Shown here: positions 51,515-60,525 of the stretch, in pieces | How the letters are laid out: each line of letters begins with the position of its first letter | Numbering within the stretch: the first letter of the stretch is position 1 | Source: Saccharibacillus alkalitolerans | GTDB lineage: Bacteria; Bacillota; Bacilli; Paenibacillales; Paenibacillaceae | Length of the DNA stretch: 64,000 bases | Direction of reading: 5' to 3' | Assembly (NCBI RefSeq): GCF_011090185.1 | Contig: NZ_JAAFGS010000005.1 | Span: forward strand, 62,001 to 126,000 | The notes under the pieces: generated by a model | Told to the model about the DNA's origin: nothing | Seen by the model: only the letters and a program-made list of their open reading frames with translations | The model's database searches: none | Program-made: the position numbers and the translations under genes

Positions 51515-52588
51515 TTACATGTTTACTAAGATACCTTCCGCCGCCCATCTTACCGCCTCCCGTCTGCCTCCGTACCCGCCCAGCAGCAGCTCTACGGCCG
51601 CTTCGCACATCCGGCGCTTATCCGCTTTTACCGTGACCGATAATCCCGAATCCGGCTTCAAAGCCTGTTCCAATCCGTCGAAACCGGCAACTTCCACCCG
51701 CTGCGGCACCGATACGCCGATCGCCCGCAGGCGGCGAATCAACAGCAGCGCGATCCGGTCGTTGCCGCAGAAAAAAGCGGTAGGCAGCGCGTCTTCCGCA
51801 CTCTGTCCGACATTCGGACTCCCCGCTTTCGCCGCGACGATCCGCTCCAGAAATTCGCCGATCTCCCGTTCGTTTTTCGCTTCGTCGAAATCGTCGGCTT
51901 CCAGCAGCGTATGAGCCTCGCGGATCGGCAGCCCCGCTTCCCGCATCGCCCGCCAGTAGCCGAACCAGCGCTCCTCGTGGCTCGTCGTCAGGTTGGCCGG
52001 TCCGATAAAGCCGATCTCGCGGTGTCCGCGTTCGATCAGCCAGCGCACGGCCGATTCCGCGCCTTCCGTATTGGCCGATACGGCGGCCGCGCTCGGCAGG
52101 TCGCGGTAATAAGAGTCCAACAGGACAAGCGGCGCGCCCGTCTCCCAGACCATTTGCGCATACGGCTTCGCCGCGATGCCGAACAGAATGACGCCCGCAT
52201 GCTCCACGTCTTCGAATAAGCCCGGCAGAACCCGATCGCGCTCCATTTCTCCGTCGATCCGGGCGATCACCGCGTTGCAGCCCCGCGCGCGTATACTCTC
52301 TTCCAGAATCCACAGCATGTCGTGAAAAAAGCGAAAATGTTCATTGTCCGCGTAGCTGACGATCCGCTCGGGCACCAGCACCAGCACGTTCCGCGCGTTT
52401 CCCTTCTCTTCCCCCGCGAGGCCCGAACCCGAAAGCCGGTAATCCAGCTCTTTCGCCGTTTTCAGCACGGTCTGCCGAACCTCTTCGCTCACGCCTTTTT
52501 TCCCCGACAAAGCCAGCGATACCGCGTTTTTGGACAGTCCCAGCCGGTCCGCGATATTCTGCATGGATACTTTTTTCGGTCTTGCCAT
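51515..52588 (-). CDS. LacI-family transcriptional regulator (3' end possibly replaced)
   Basis: 357 residues from ATG 52588 (GGAGG 7 bp upstream). The LacI HTH is MQNIADRLGLSKNAVSLALSGKKGVSEEVRQ, followed by a periplasmic-binding-protein-like ligand domain (about 62-345: HAGVILFGIAA, IGFIGPAN, FFCGNDRIALLLI, VEVAGFDGLEQAL). The last residues, GILVNM, are written with AT-rich codons and the gene stops earlier than usual, next to the imported AT-rich segment. It is divergent from the ROK kinase-manA genes and is the likely repressor of that operon (inference). Confidence 0.88.
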   Translation of the reverse strand: MARPKKVSMQNIADRLGLSKNAVSLALSGKKGVSEEVRQTVLKTAKELDYRLSGSGLAGEEKGNARNVLVLVPERIVSYADNEHFRFFHDMLWILEESIRARGCNAVIARIDGEMERDRVLPGLFEDVEHAGVILFGIAAKPYAQMVWETGAPLVLLDSYYRDLPSAAAVSANTEGAESAVRWLIERGHREIGFIGPANLTTSHEERWFGYWRAMREAGLPIREAHTLLEADDFDEAKNEREIGEFLERIVAAKAGSPNVGQSAEDALPTAFFCGNDRIALLLIRRLRAIGVSVPQRVEVAGFDGLEQALKPDSGLSVTVKADKRRMCEAAVELLLGGYGGRREAVRWAAEGILVNM

Positions 52589-52687
52589 GGATTCGCCTCC
52601 GTCCGATAAGGCCGGCGCCGTTTGGACGAATTCCGACATCCGTCCGGCGGCGCTGTTCCTCCATCCTGAAATATGCTATGCTGAGCT

Positions 52688-52730
52688 CATGTTACTTTAC
52701 ATATTTAATTTTCGTCAAGTTTTGTCAAGT
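52688..52730 (-). promoter_or_regulatory. Promoter/operator region between lacI-type and ROK genes
   Basis: GTCAAGT occurs twice in direct repeat (52714-52720 and 52724-52730, 10-bp period). On the minus strand these supply TTGACA (52723-52728) and TTGACG as -35 candidates, with an AT-rich -10 region (TAACAT at 52689-52694, or AATATG at 52700-52705). It could serve the regulator gene or its operator. No plus-strand promoter was identified. Confidence 0.35.
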
Positions 52731-52755
52731 CAATTCACAATCGGGAGGCATTAAG

Positions 52756-53658
52756 ATGATCGCGATCGGAATCGATATCGGAGGCACCAAGATTGCCGTG
52801 GGCCTGGTGGACGAACAGGGGAACGTGCTGGCGCAGCAGTCGCTTAAGACGGATCCGGCCAAGACGCCCGCGGAACTCATTGCGGAAACGGCGGCGGCGG
52901 TAAACGGACTGCTGGATCGGCAGAACGTCTCTCCGGCGGACGTCAAAGGCATCGGCGTCGGCGCGCCGGGACCGCTCGATGCCAGAAACGGCCGGCTGGA
53001 CAGCCCGCCGAATCTGCCGTCCTGGCACGGCTTCGGCGTAGTCGAGGAGCTTCGCAAGCACTTCGGCGCGTGGCCGGTGCATTTTCAGAACGACGCGACG
53101 GCGGCGGCGCTGGCGGAGAAATGGCTCGGCGCGGCGCAGGAGGCCGACAGCTTCGTGTTCATCACGGTAAGCACCGGAATAGGCGCCGGCATTTACATGC
53201 ACGGACGGCTGATCACGGGGGCATCCGGCAACGCGGGCGACGTCGGCTTCATCATGGTCGAGCCGGGCGCCGCCGGCACCGAAGGGTACTGGGAGCAGAT
53301 CGCGTCGGGCACGGCCATCGCGCGCCAGGCGTCGGAGCTGCTCGGCCGGTCGGTCGGCACCAAGGAGGCGTTCGATCTCGCGGCAGGCGGCGACGCGCGG
53401 ATGAAGACTCTTATCGACGTCACGTATCGGCGCCTCGGCATGGGCTGCGTATCGCTCATCAACACGCTCGATCCGGAAATGCTCGTCATCGGCGGCGGGG
53501 TGTCGCAGATCGGCGATCCGCTGTTCGAGGCGATCCGTTCTTACGTATCGGAGCACGCGCTGAGCCCGGCGGGCCGCCGAACGGCTATCGTACCGGCCGC
53601 TTTGAGTCAGAACGCCGGACTGATCGGAGCGGCTTCGCTCGTGCATCAAGCTTACTGA
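52756..53658 (+). CDS. ROK-family sugar kinase lacking the usual zinc site
   Basis: 300 residues from ATG 52756 (GGGAGG at 52743-52748). The phosphate loop is GIDIGGTKIAVGLVD; the sugar-phosphorylating Asp is in FQNDATAAALAEKWLG, and the adenosine motif GGGVSQIG is near the end. Typical ROK kinases have GEIGHM followed by C-x-C-G-x-x-G-C, which binds zinc; here the same stretch reads GDVGFIMVEPGAAGTEGYWE, so the His and all Cys are gone. Likely a hexokinase (fructose, mannose or glucose). Next to manA it suggests mannose/fructose use. Confidence 0.85.
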   Translation: MIAIGIDIGGTKIAVGLVDEQGNVLAQQSLKTDPAKTPAELIAETAAAVNGLLDRQNVSPADVKGIGVGAPGPLDARNGRLDSPPNLPSWHGFGVVEELRKHFGAWPVHFQNDATAAALAEKWLGAAQEADSFVFITVSTGIGAGIYMHGRLITGASGNAGDVGFIMVEPGAAGTEGYWEQIASGTAIARQASELLGRSVGTKEAFDLAAGGDARMKTLIDVTYRRLGMGCVSLINTLDPEMLVIGGGVSQIGDPLFEAIRSYVSEHALSPAGRRTAIVPAALSQNAGLIGAASLVHQAY

Positions 53659-53773
53659 ACGCTCACGAAACGCGGCAGCCTGAGCGGCGGGCCGTCGGAG
53701 GCGTCTAAACGCCCTCCCGCCGGGTAATAACTCAGCGGAAACCTATCAGACCAACGAAGGAGCGCGAGAAACC

Positions 53774-54721
53774 ATGAACGAACCGATTTTTCTCACCCCC
53801 GTTTTCCAGAAACGCATCTGGGGCGGCACCAAGCTGAACACCCTGTTCGGCTACGACATTCCCAACGACAAGACCGGCGAATGCTGGGCCGTGTCGGGAC
53901 ATAAGAACGGACAAAGCATCGTACATAACGGCCCGTACGCGGGCACCAAGCTGGGCGATCTGTGGAACGACCGTCCCGAGCTGTTCGGCGAATCCGATTC
54001 CGACGTGTTCCCTCTGCTGACCAAAATCCTCGACGCTTCCGACGATCTGTCGGTGCAGGTCCACCCGGACGACGCGTACGCGCGAGAATTCGAGAACGGC
54101 GAACTGGGCAAAACGGAATGCTGGTACATCGTCGACGCCGAGCCGGGAGCTTCCATTATCTACGGCCACAACGCGCAGTCGCGCGAAGAGCTGCGCTCGA
54201 TGATCGAAGCCGGTCAGTGGGACGAACTGCTGACGAAGATCGAGGTCAAGCCGGGCGACTTTTTCTACGTGCCGAGCGGAACGATCCATGCGCTGGGCAA
54301 AGGCATCGTCGTGCTGGAAACGCAGCAGAGTTCGGACACGACTTACCGCGTGTACGACTATGATCGTAAGGACGCCAACGGCCGGGGCCGGGAGCTGCAT
54401 CTGGAAAAAGCGATCGAAGTGACTACCATCCCGCAGTTCTACAAAGGCGGCGCGTACGAGACGGACCGCTTCGAAGGCGTCACGATCACCAAATTCGTTG
54501 CGAACGGCTTCTTCACCGTGCAGAAATGGGAAGTCGACGGCCGTGCCGAATTCGGTACGCGCGATCGCTACACGATCGTCAGCATCCTGGACGGAGAAGG
54601 TTCGCTGAAAGGCGGCAATGGCGAGTACGCGCTCAAAAAAGGCGATCACTTCATTCTCCCGGCGAACTTCGGTCCTTATTCGATCGACGGCACACTGACG
54701 ACGATCTCGTCGTGGGAATAA
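53774..54721 (+). CDS. manA: Mannose-6-phosphate isomerase, class I
   Basis: A 315-residue cupin-type metalloenzyme that interconverts mannose-6-P and fructose-6-P. The zinc site is visible: LSVQVHPDDAYAREFENGELGKTECWYI gives Gln-x-His and the downstream Glu, and GTIHALGKGIVVLETQQSSDTTYRVYDY supplies the His and the substrate Arg. An N-terminal RIWGGTKLN is typical of the family. It follows the ROK kinase by 115 bp and probably shares its transcript. The terminator at 54757-54795 ends the unit. Confidence 0.93.
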   Translation: MNEPIFLTPVFQKRIWGGTKLNTLFGYDIPNDKTGECWAVSGHKNGQSIVHNGPYAGTKLGDLWNDRPELFGESDSDVFPLLTKILDASDDLSVQVHPDDAYAREFENGELGKTECWYIVDAEPGASIIYGHNAQSREELRSMIEAGQWDELLTKIEVKPGDFFYVPSGTIHALGKGIVVLETQQSSDTTYRVYDYDRKDANGRGRELHLEKAIEVTTIPQFYKGGAYETDRFEGVTITKFVANGFFTVQKWEVDGRAEFGTRDRYTIVSILDGEGSLKGGNGEYALKKGDHFILPANFGPYSIDGTLTTISSWE

Positions 54722-54756
54722 CGTCTCGGGCAGCATAAGACAAACGCACACTCCCG

Positions 54757-54795
54757 AAAAGAAGGCGCTCGTCATATGAGCATGCCTTCTTTTTT
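54757..54795 (+). terminator. Intrinsic terminator of the kinase-manA unit
   Basis: AAAAGAAGGC pairs with GCCTTCTTTT, with an additional inner GCTC/GAGC pair, ending in six T. Confidence 0.8.
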
Positions 54796-55001
54796 CGCTT
54801 TTTCCCGCAATTGCTTGCCAAGGTCGAAACTTATGGTTTGTTTTCCCGTATACTTGGCAGGAAAGCAAGCGACCCGGCCGCTGCGTATGAACGTGCATGA
54901 ACGCGGTCCCCTTGCTCTTCCCTTTCGATCCGCCGCACGCCTCCGTACGAGCGCGTAAAGCGCGCCGGGTCTATTTGCGAATTTTATGAGGAGGATTTTT
55001 T

Positions 55002-57356
55002 GTGAAAAAAACCGCATCGCTGCTTCTCGCTTCATCCCTGCTGCTGTCCGCTCTGCCCGCTTCGGCATTCGCGCAGGCACAGGAGCCTACGCTTACCCGG
55101 GCGCAGGTCGTCGACTATCTGCTGAGCATTACGGACGATTACGCGCCGAACGTCGGCAAATCCGACATTCTCAAAGGCGATGCCAAAGGCAACACCGCCG
55201 AGAGCCGCCCCGTGTCCCGCATCGAAGCGCTGGTCATGCTCGGCCGCGCGTTCCCGAACCTCCCGACGCCCGTCGGCAACGATCTGCGCCAGATCGGTAC
55301 TCCGGCTTCCTTCAAGGACGTTCCGACGTGGGCCCAGAGCGAATTGTCCAGACTGGCCAAAGCGGGCATCGTGAACGGCACGGCAGAAGGCGAGCTCGGC
55401 TCTTCCGATCCCGTCACGCGGGAACAGCTCGAGACGTTCACCCACCGCGCAATGGCTCTCGAAGGCAGCAACCCGCGCGACGATTACTATGAATACATAA
55501 ATAAAAAATGGCTGAACGCGTCCACGATCGGCGCGGGCGAATTGAGCAACGGCGTGTTTAACGAAATGACGGCGGAGAACGACGCGCGCATCAGCGACAT
55601 GATCGGACAGATCGCCGCCAAGCCGCAGACGCCGGGCTCCGTCGAGCAAAAAATCGCGGACTTCTACGGAAACGCGCTCGACATCGAACACCGCAACAAA
55701 CAGGGCATTCAGCCGATCGCGGGTTATTTGAAATCGATCGACCAGGCGGCCAGCGTGCAGCAGCTGCTCGACGCGACGATGAAGATCGAGCACGATCTGG
55801 CGACAGGTTCGCTGCTGACGTTCGGCGTCATGAGCGATGCCAAAGACAGCAGCAAAAACGCGCTGTACTTCGGAGCGCTCGCGACCACGCTGGACAAAAA
55901 CAGCTATACGTCGGACAATGCCGCGGTGCAGGAGCTTTACGTCGGCTATTTGACCGGTCTGTTCCGACTGGGCGGCAGCGACGAGAAAACCGCGCAGACT
56001 CAAGCCCAATCGGTCTTCGCTTTCGAAAAGCAGCTTGCTTCGGCCTCGATGGATCCCCAGGATAAGAACGATGTAAGCAAGTACTACAATCCGCATACGA
56101 AAAAGCAGTTCGAAGCGCTCTTCCCGGGTATCGACACGGGCAAAATCCTGAAAGAACTGGGATTGGACTCGGCCGACAAGATCATCGTCATGGACCCGGG
56201 ATTGACGAAACAGTCGGCCGAGCTGCTGACGGACAAAAATCTGGATGCGCTTAAGGCTTACGCCAAAGCGATGCTGCTGAGCGGCACGGGCAGCGTGCTG
56301 TCCGAAGACTTCGAGAAGCTGTCGGAAGACTTCCAGGCGAAAATGTACGGCGTCGAAGGCCAGAAGACCCGGCAGCAGAAAGCGGTCGCGTTGACCCAAA
56401 GCGTTATGAGCGACTATTTGGGCCAAACGTTCGCGGAGCGCTATTTCAGTCCGCAGGCGAAGCAGGACGTGGAAAAAATGGTCGGAGAGTTCATCGGCGT
56501 CTACAAGCAGCGGATTCAGAACCTCGACTGGATGTCCGAAACCACCAAAGCCAAAGCCGTCAAAAAACTCGAGACGATGAAGATCAAAGTCGGTTATCCG
56601 GACGAGTGGAACGACAGCCTGAAAAACGTCTCGATCGTTTCGGTCAAAAACGGCGGGTCGCTGTTCGACAACTTCGTCGCCATCAGCAAAGCCGCCAAGC
56701 AGGAGATGATCGCGTCCCTGGGCAAACCGGCCGATAAAGACGCCTGGGCGGTAAGCGTGTATACCGTCAATGCCTTCTATAACCCGCTGAACAACGAGAT
56801 CGTGTTCCCGGCGGGCATTCTGCAGGCTCCGTTCTATGACATCAAAGCCAAGCCGGAAACGAACATGGGCGCGATCGGCATGGTGATCGCGCACGAGATC
56901 AGCCACGCCTTCGATAATCTGGGCGCTTCCTACGACGAGAACGGCAACGCGGTCGATTGGTGGACCAAGGAAGACTATGCGCGGTTCCAGGAGAAGCTGC
57001 AGCGCGTGATTCAATATTACGACGGCGTGGAAATCATCCCCGGCGTGACCAACAACGGCGCCCTGACCGTCAGCGAAAATGTGGCCGATCTCGGCGGCAT
57101 GGCCGCCTCGCTGCAGGTCTTGTCCCAGATGCAGAACCCGGACTACAAAGCCTATTTCGAAGGCTACGCCACCATCTGGCGCACTACGATGAGCCGCGAA
57201 GCGGCGGCTTACATGTCTACCATCGATACGCACTCGGCGAATAAAGTCCGCGTCAACCGCACCATCGGCAACTTCCCGCAGTTCTACGAAGCATTCGGCG
57301 TAACCGACAAGGATGCCATGTACGTCGCGCCGGAGGATCGGGTCAGCATCTGGTAA
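55002..57356 (+). CDS. M13-family metallopeptidase with N-terminal SLH repeats
   Basis: 784 residues from GTG 55002 with GAGGAGG at 54989-54995. A signal peptide (ASLLLASSLLLSALPASAFA) is followed by an S-layer-homology-like region (about 28-160: SRIEALVMLGRAFP, ASFKDVPTWAQSELSRLAKAGIVNGT, DPVTREQLETFTHRAM), then an M13 neprilysin/PepO domain (about 165-784). The zinc motif is VIAHEISHAFDNLG (His631, Glu632, His635), with the third ligand in ENVADLGG; substrate motif VNAFYNP is intact. It cleaves oligopeptides outside the cell. SLH repeats would hold it on the cell wall polymer. Confidence 0.93.
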   Translation: MKKTASLLLASSLLLSALPASAFAQAQEPTLTRAQVVDYLLSITDDYAPNVGKSDILKGDAKGNTAESRPVSRIEALVMLGRAFPNLPTPVGNDLRQIGTPASFKDVPTWAQSELSRLAKAGIVNGTAEGELGSSDPVTREQLETFTHRAMALEGSNPRDDYYEYINKKWLNASTIGAGELSNGVFNEMTAENDARISDMIGQIAAKPQTPGSVEQKIADFYGNALDIEHRNKQGIQPIAGYLKSIDQAASVQQLLDATMKIEHDLATGSLLTFGVMSDAKDSSKNALYFGALATTLDKNSYTSDNAAVQELYVGYLTGLFRLGGSDEKTAQTQAQSVFAFEKQLASASMDPQDKNDVSKYYNPHTKKQFEALFPGIDTGKILKELGLDSADKIIVMDPGLTKQSAELLTDKNLDALKAYAKAMLLSGTGSVLSEDFEKLSEDFQAKMYGVEGQKTRQQKAVALTQSVMSDYLGQTFAERYFSPQAKQDVEKMVGEFIGVYKQRIQNLDWMSETTKAKAVKKLETMKIKVGYPDEWNDSLKNVSIVSVKNGGSLFDNFVAISKAAKQEMIASLGKPADKDAWAVSVYTVNAFYNPLNNEIVFPAGILQAPFYDIKAKPETNMGAIGMVIAHEISHAFDNLGASYDENGNAVDWWTKEDYARFQEKLQRVIQYYDGVEIIPGVTNNGALTVSENVADLGGMAASLQVLSQMQNPDYKAYFEGYATIWRTTMSREAAAYMSTIDTHSANKVRVNRTIGNFPQFYEAFGVTDKDAMYVAPEDRVSIW

Positions 57357-57396
57357 TCCGAACCGAGACGCTTCCAAATTTCTCGAAACAAACAGC

Positions 57397-57442
57397 AAAC
57401 GGCCCTGTTCCCTCTTATCGAGGGAAACAGGGCCGTTTTTTT
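57397..57442 (+). terminator. Intrinsic terminator of the M13 peptidase gene
   Basis: AAACGGCCCTGTTCCCTC pairs with its near-complement and is followed by TTTTTTT. The A-run also suits the convergent SDR genes. Confidence 0.9.
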
Positions 57443-57513
57443 GTGCGGGCAATCCGTCTGCCCCGCCTGTTTCTCCGCCGTATGGACGATGGAGCAAGGC
57501 GAGACCGCCTTCG

Positions 57514-58263
57514 CTACCAGGGCCATTCCCGGCCCTGCCAGTCGCGCATCACCGGCCGGTCTTCGTCGACGGAGTGGGGCTTGTCGTCCCACGGCAGCGT
57601 GCTGCCGAGGAAATACTCCAGAGCGGGCGCCGCCGATTCGGACGGCTCCAGCTCGGCTTCGTTATTTTTCTCGCCGGACATGTAGGTTCGCATCCAGCCG
57701 GGATGATACAGCCGGAACGTATAGCCGTCCGGCCGCAGCCGGTCGAACAGCGTGCGGACGCCGCGGTTGAGCGCCGCTTTGGACATGCAGTAGGCGAACC
57801 AGGCGGTTCGTTCCGCTTTGCCGATGCTGCCGGCTTCCGAAGAAACGAAGCAGATCCGCTTCAATTCGCCGCGCTCCAGCAGCGGGTGAAAAGCTTCGCT
57901 CGTCCGCACGGGACCGAGCGAATTGACCTGGTACAGCCGGATCATTTCGTCGTAATCCTGCGGAACCCGAATCGAGTCTTCGTTCTTGTCCGTGATGACG
58001 CCCGCATTGTTGATCAGCAGATCGATGCTGCGCGTGCGCTCCTCGACGGCGGCCGCGGCGGCCAGCACGGAAGAATCGGAAGAGACGTCCAGCGGCAGGA
58101 TAATCAGCGTGCCCGGGTAACGTTGTTCCAGCTCGCGAAGCTGCGGCCAGTCCGGCAGGTAGCTGCCGGCGAAGACCCGCCAACCGCGCGCCAGAAGCCC
58201 TTCCGCCAGCGCGAGACCGAGTCCCCGGTCGGCGCCGGTCACGACGGCGTTATGCTTGTTCAT
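57514..58263 (-). CDS. Short-chain dehydrogenase/reductase (active-site intact)
   Basis: 249 residues. The cofactor loop is VVTGADRGLGLAL; LLINNAGVITDKNED follows, with catalytic Ser in CFVSSEAGS and Tyr-x3-Lys in FAYCMSKAALN. The end WQGREWPW is shared with the paralogue encoded upstream (58280), and KRICFVSSxxGSI and GYTFRLYxPG blocks are common to both. Substrate unknown. The two genes are 16 bp apart, so they form an operon. Confidence 0.9.
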   Translation of the reverse strand: MNKHNAVVTGADRGLGLALAEGLLARGWRVFAGSYLPDWPQLRELEQRYPGTLIILPLDVSSDSSVLAAAAAVEERTRSIDLLINNAGVITDKNEDSIRVPQDYDEMIRLYQVNSLGPVRTSEAFHPLLERGELKRICFVSSEAGSIGKAERTAWFAYCMSKAALNRGVRTLFDRLRPDGYTFRLYHPGWMRTYMSGEKNNEAELEPSESAAPALEYFLGSTLPWDDKPHSVDEDRPVMRDWQGREWPW

Positions 58264-58279
58264 ATCGCCTCTCCTCCTT

Positions 58280-59452
58280 TCAAAATGGCCATTCTTCGCC
58301 GCGGCTGCCGGTCAATACGAGACGCTCTTCGTCGGCATGCGGATTGGTGAAAAATCCGGCGGCGAAGCGTGCGGATTCCCCGACCATGGCCGGCAGCGAC
58401 ATCATCGGCTCGGCCGCAGCGGCGGGCCGGTCGCCTTTGCTCCCGCTGCTGTCGGCCGCTCCCGGCAGGCCGCCCGGCATCGCCCCGCGGAGCGGCGACA
58501 GGCCGGGATCGTACAGCCGGAACGTATAGCCTTCCCGGCCGAGGTCGTTGAACAGCAGCTTGGCCTGCATATGCAGCGCCGTACGCGCCATCGCGCGTCC
58601 GATCGGGACGTCCGCATGTCCCGCCGAGATGCTGCCTTCGTGCGACGACACGAAGCAAATGCGCTTCAGCCCGCCTTCCGCGTCCATCAGCGGAAGCAGA
58701 TGCTCCACGGCCCGCAGCGGCGTCAGCGCATAAGCTTCGTAATCCCGCAGACGTTCTTCCGTCGTGCCTTCCGCAGGGAAATCCGCCCCGATATCGGCCG
58801 CTTGGATCGCCTCCTCCTTAACGGAATCCGCGCCTGCTTCCCCGTCCCGCTCAGGAACGATCTCGCCCGCGTTCAATACCAGGAGATCGATCCGGTCCGC
58901 AAGTCCGGCCGTCAGCCGTGCCGCTTCCTCCCAGGCTTCCCCGGGCTGATCCAAATCCAGCGGAACGACATGCATCCGGCCGTGTTCCGGCAGCGAAGCG
59001 GCGCTGTCGGCGTCGGAGAAAGCGCCAGCGGAAGAAGAGGCGGCAGCCGCATTCGATTGTGCCGACTTTACCTGCGTATCCGTTCCCTCCCGCTCTTCCT
59101 GTTCGTATCCGCCGTGACGCCCGTTGCTTTCGGGTCCGAAAGCGACCGAGCCTTCAAAGTCGTTCAATCCCGACGTCCCCGTCCCCGTAGGGATCTCGGG
59201 ATTCTCCCCGATATGGGTTCCGTGCGTCCAGCCGCTGCTTCCGCCCGGTTCTTCGATCCCCTCGGCGTTCGGCCGGCCGGCTGCGGGAATCTCTCCCTCT
59301 TCGCCTATCTTGCGCTGTCCGGGCACGGATAAGATTTCCCGCTCTTCCCCGGGATCTCCGCCGACGACCTTCCAGCCGCGGGCTGTCAGCTCGCGTCCCA
59401 GTGCCGCTCCGAACGGTTCGCGCAAATTCAAAATCCAGGCTGTTCTGTCCAC
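58280..59452 (-). CDS. SDR-fold pseudoenzyme with low-complexity insertion
   Basis: 390 residues from GTG 59452 (GGAGG 7 bp upstream). It is a paralogue of the SDR at 57514 by the shared LKRICFVSS, GYTFRLYDPG and REEWPF-like end. The active site is lost: the T-G-x3-G-x-G loop reads NLREPFGAALG, NNAG is LNAG, and the Tyr-x3-Lys helix reads GRAMARTALH (Tyr to Arg, Lys to Arg). About 115 residues (about 45-160), rich in Gly, Glu, Ser and Ala, are inserted after beta-2. It could be a regulatory or scaffold partner of the active SDR, or a decaying copy; the frame is intact. Confidence 0.8.
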   Translation of the reverse strand: MDRTAWILNLREPFGAALGRELTARGWKVVGGDPGEEREILSVPGQRKIGEEGEIPAAGRPNAEGIEEPGGSSGWTHGTHIGENPEIPTGTGTSGLNDFEGSVAFGPESNGRHGGYEQEEREGTDTQVKSAQSNAAAASSSAGAFSDADSAASLPEHGRMHVVPLDLDQPGEAWEEAARLTAGLADRIDLLVLNAGEIVPERDGEAGADSVKEEAIQAADIGADFPAEGTTEERLRDYEAYALTPLRAVEHLLPLMDAEGGLKRICFVSSHEGSISAGHADVPIGRAMARTALHMQAKLLFNDLGREGYTFRLYDPGLSPLRGAMPGGLPGAADSSGSKGDRPAAAAEPMMSLPAMVGESARFAAGFFTNPHADEERLVLTGSRGEEWPF

Positions 59453-59579
59453 GGTATGCTCCTCCTTCGCTTGTCTCGATCTTGTCTCTAACCCTGTGCC
59501 TGATCGCCCGGCGATGCACCGTGACGGCTCCGGCGAATTCGGACGGAAAGCTGCCGTGCCGCTTAACTTTCTGCTCCGC

Positions 59580-60230
59580 TCACACGTCCCGTCCCGCGGA
59601 GTCCTGTCTCGCGCACCAATGCAGCGCGCTGCGCAGCAGCTTCTGATACATCGGATGCAGCCAGACTTCCGGCTCGTGTCCCGGCGTCAGCACGCAGACG
59701 CGGCCGCGGCCGTACGAACGCGTCCACCCTCCGGGCTGCGCGCCGTGCTCGGATACGGTAGTCATAATCAGATCCGCCACCGGATCGTCCCATTCCATAA
59801 AATAGTGCTCGTCGTGCACCGAGAACGCCTCGACGCCCGCCGCGATCGGATGCTGTTTTTCCGGATGAACGGTCACTTCGCACGCTTCGGGATGATGGAC
59901 GAAAGCTCCGCCGGCCAAGCGCCGGAATAGGTCGCTTTCTTCATAACCGGCCGTTCCGGCATGCACGGCGAGCAGCGAACCTCCGCGCTCCACATAACGC
60001 TCGAACGCATTCTGCACTTTTTCGTTCATCCAGAACCGTTTTTCCTCTTCCGACTGGCTGTTCGCGCGCGCGACCAGCACGACCGGATACTCTTCCAAGC
60101 GGGCGGCGTCAAAGTCCTCCGCCCGGTCCGTCACCGTAAATTCGAATTCGCCGCCGGCCAGCTTGTCCAACCCATGCCGGACGACCTCCGCCGGATGCCA
60201 GCGATCTCCGCATACAGCCCATACCTTCAT
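59580..60230 (-). CDS. ThuA-like (trehalose utilisation) domain protein
   Basis: 216 residues from ATG 60230 (AAGGGGG about 8 bp upstream). The class I glutamine-amidotransferase-like fold is clear: VWAVCGDRWHPAEVV, FERYVERGGSLLAVHAG, VHHPEACEVTVHPEKQHPIAAG and GWTRSYGRGRVCVLTPGHEPEVWLHP. ThuA proteins take part in disaccharide metabolism (trehalose, sucrose derivatives, keto-sugars), but the exact reaction is unknown for most. The gene sits alone between cydC and the SDR pair. Confidence 0.85.
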   Translation of the reverse strand: MKVWAVCGDRWHPAEVVRHGLDKLAGGEFEFTVTDRAEDFDAARLEEYPVVLVARANSQSEEEKRFWMNEKVQNAFERYVERGGSLLAVHAGTAGYEESDLFRRLAGGAFVHHPEACEVTVHPEKQHPIAAGVEAFSVHDEHYFMEWDDPVADLIMTTVSEHGAQPGGWTRSYGRGRVCVLTPGHEPEVWLHPMYQKLLRSALHWCARQDSAGRDV

Positions 60231-60525
60231 CTCGCGTTCCCCCTTCGACGAATTGACGCGGCCGCGCTGTCGCAAACGCTTTCCCTTTCGCGGGAGCGCG
60301 GCCGCTATGTAGTTGCGGATATACTTCATCTATATACCCGAATCGGAGGCGCTCCTCCGCCCGGGAACTATTTCTTTTCGTCTGCCGGGGATTTGCCGCC
60401 GCTTCCACGCGTCGGCTCTCGATCCGCACGCAAAAAATCGCGTCCCGCAGCGTTCGCACGAAAGGCCGAAAATTCGGCCGTTCATTCGAACGTTTTGCGA
60501 AACGCGACGGGAAGCAGCCGGCGAA

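Noticed and set aside
55032-57497. Minus-strand open frame of about 820 codons opposite the M13 peptidase
   Set aside because: Shadow of a gene with intact zinc motifs; composition is not protein-like.
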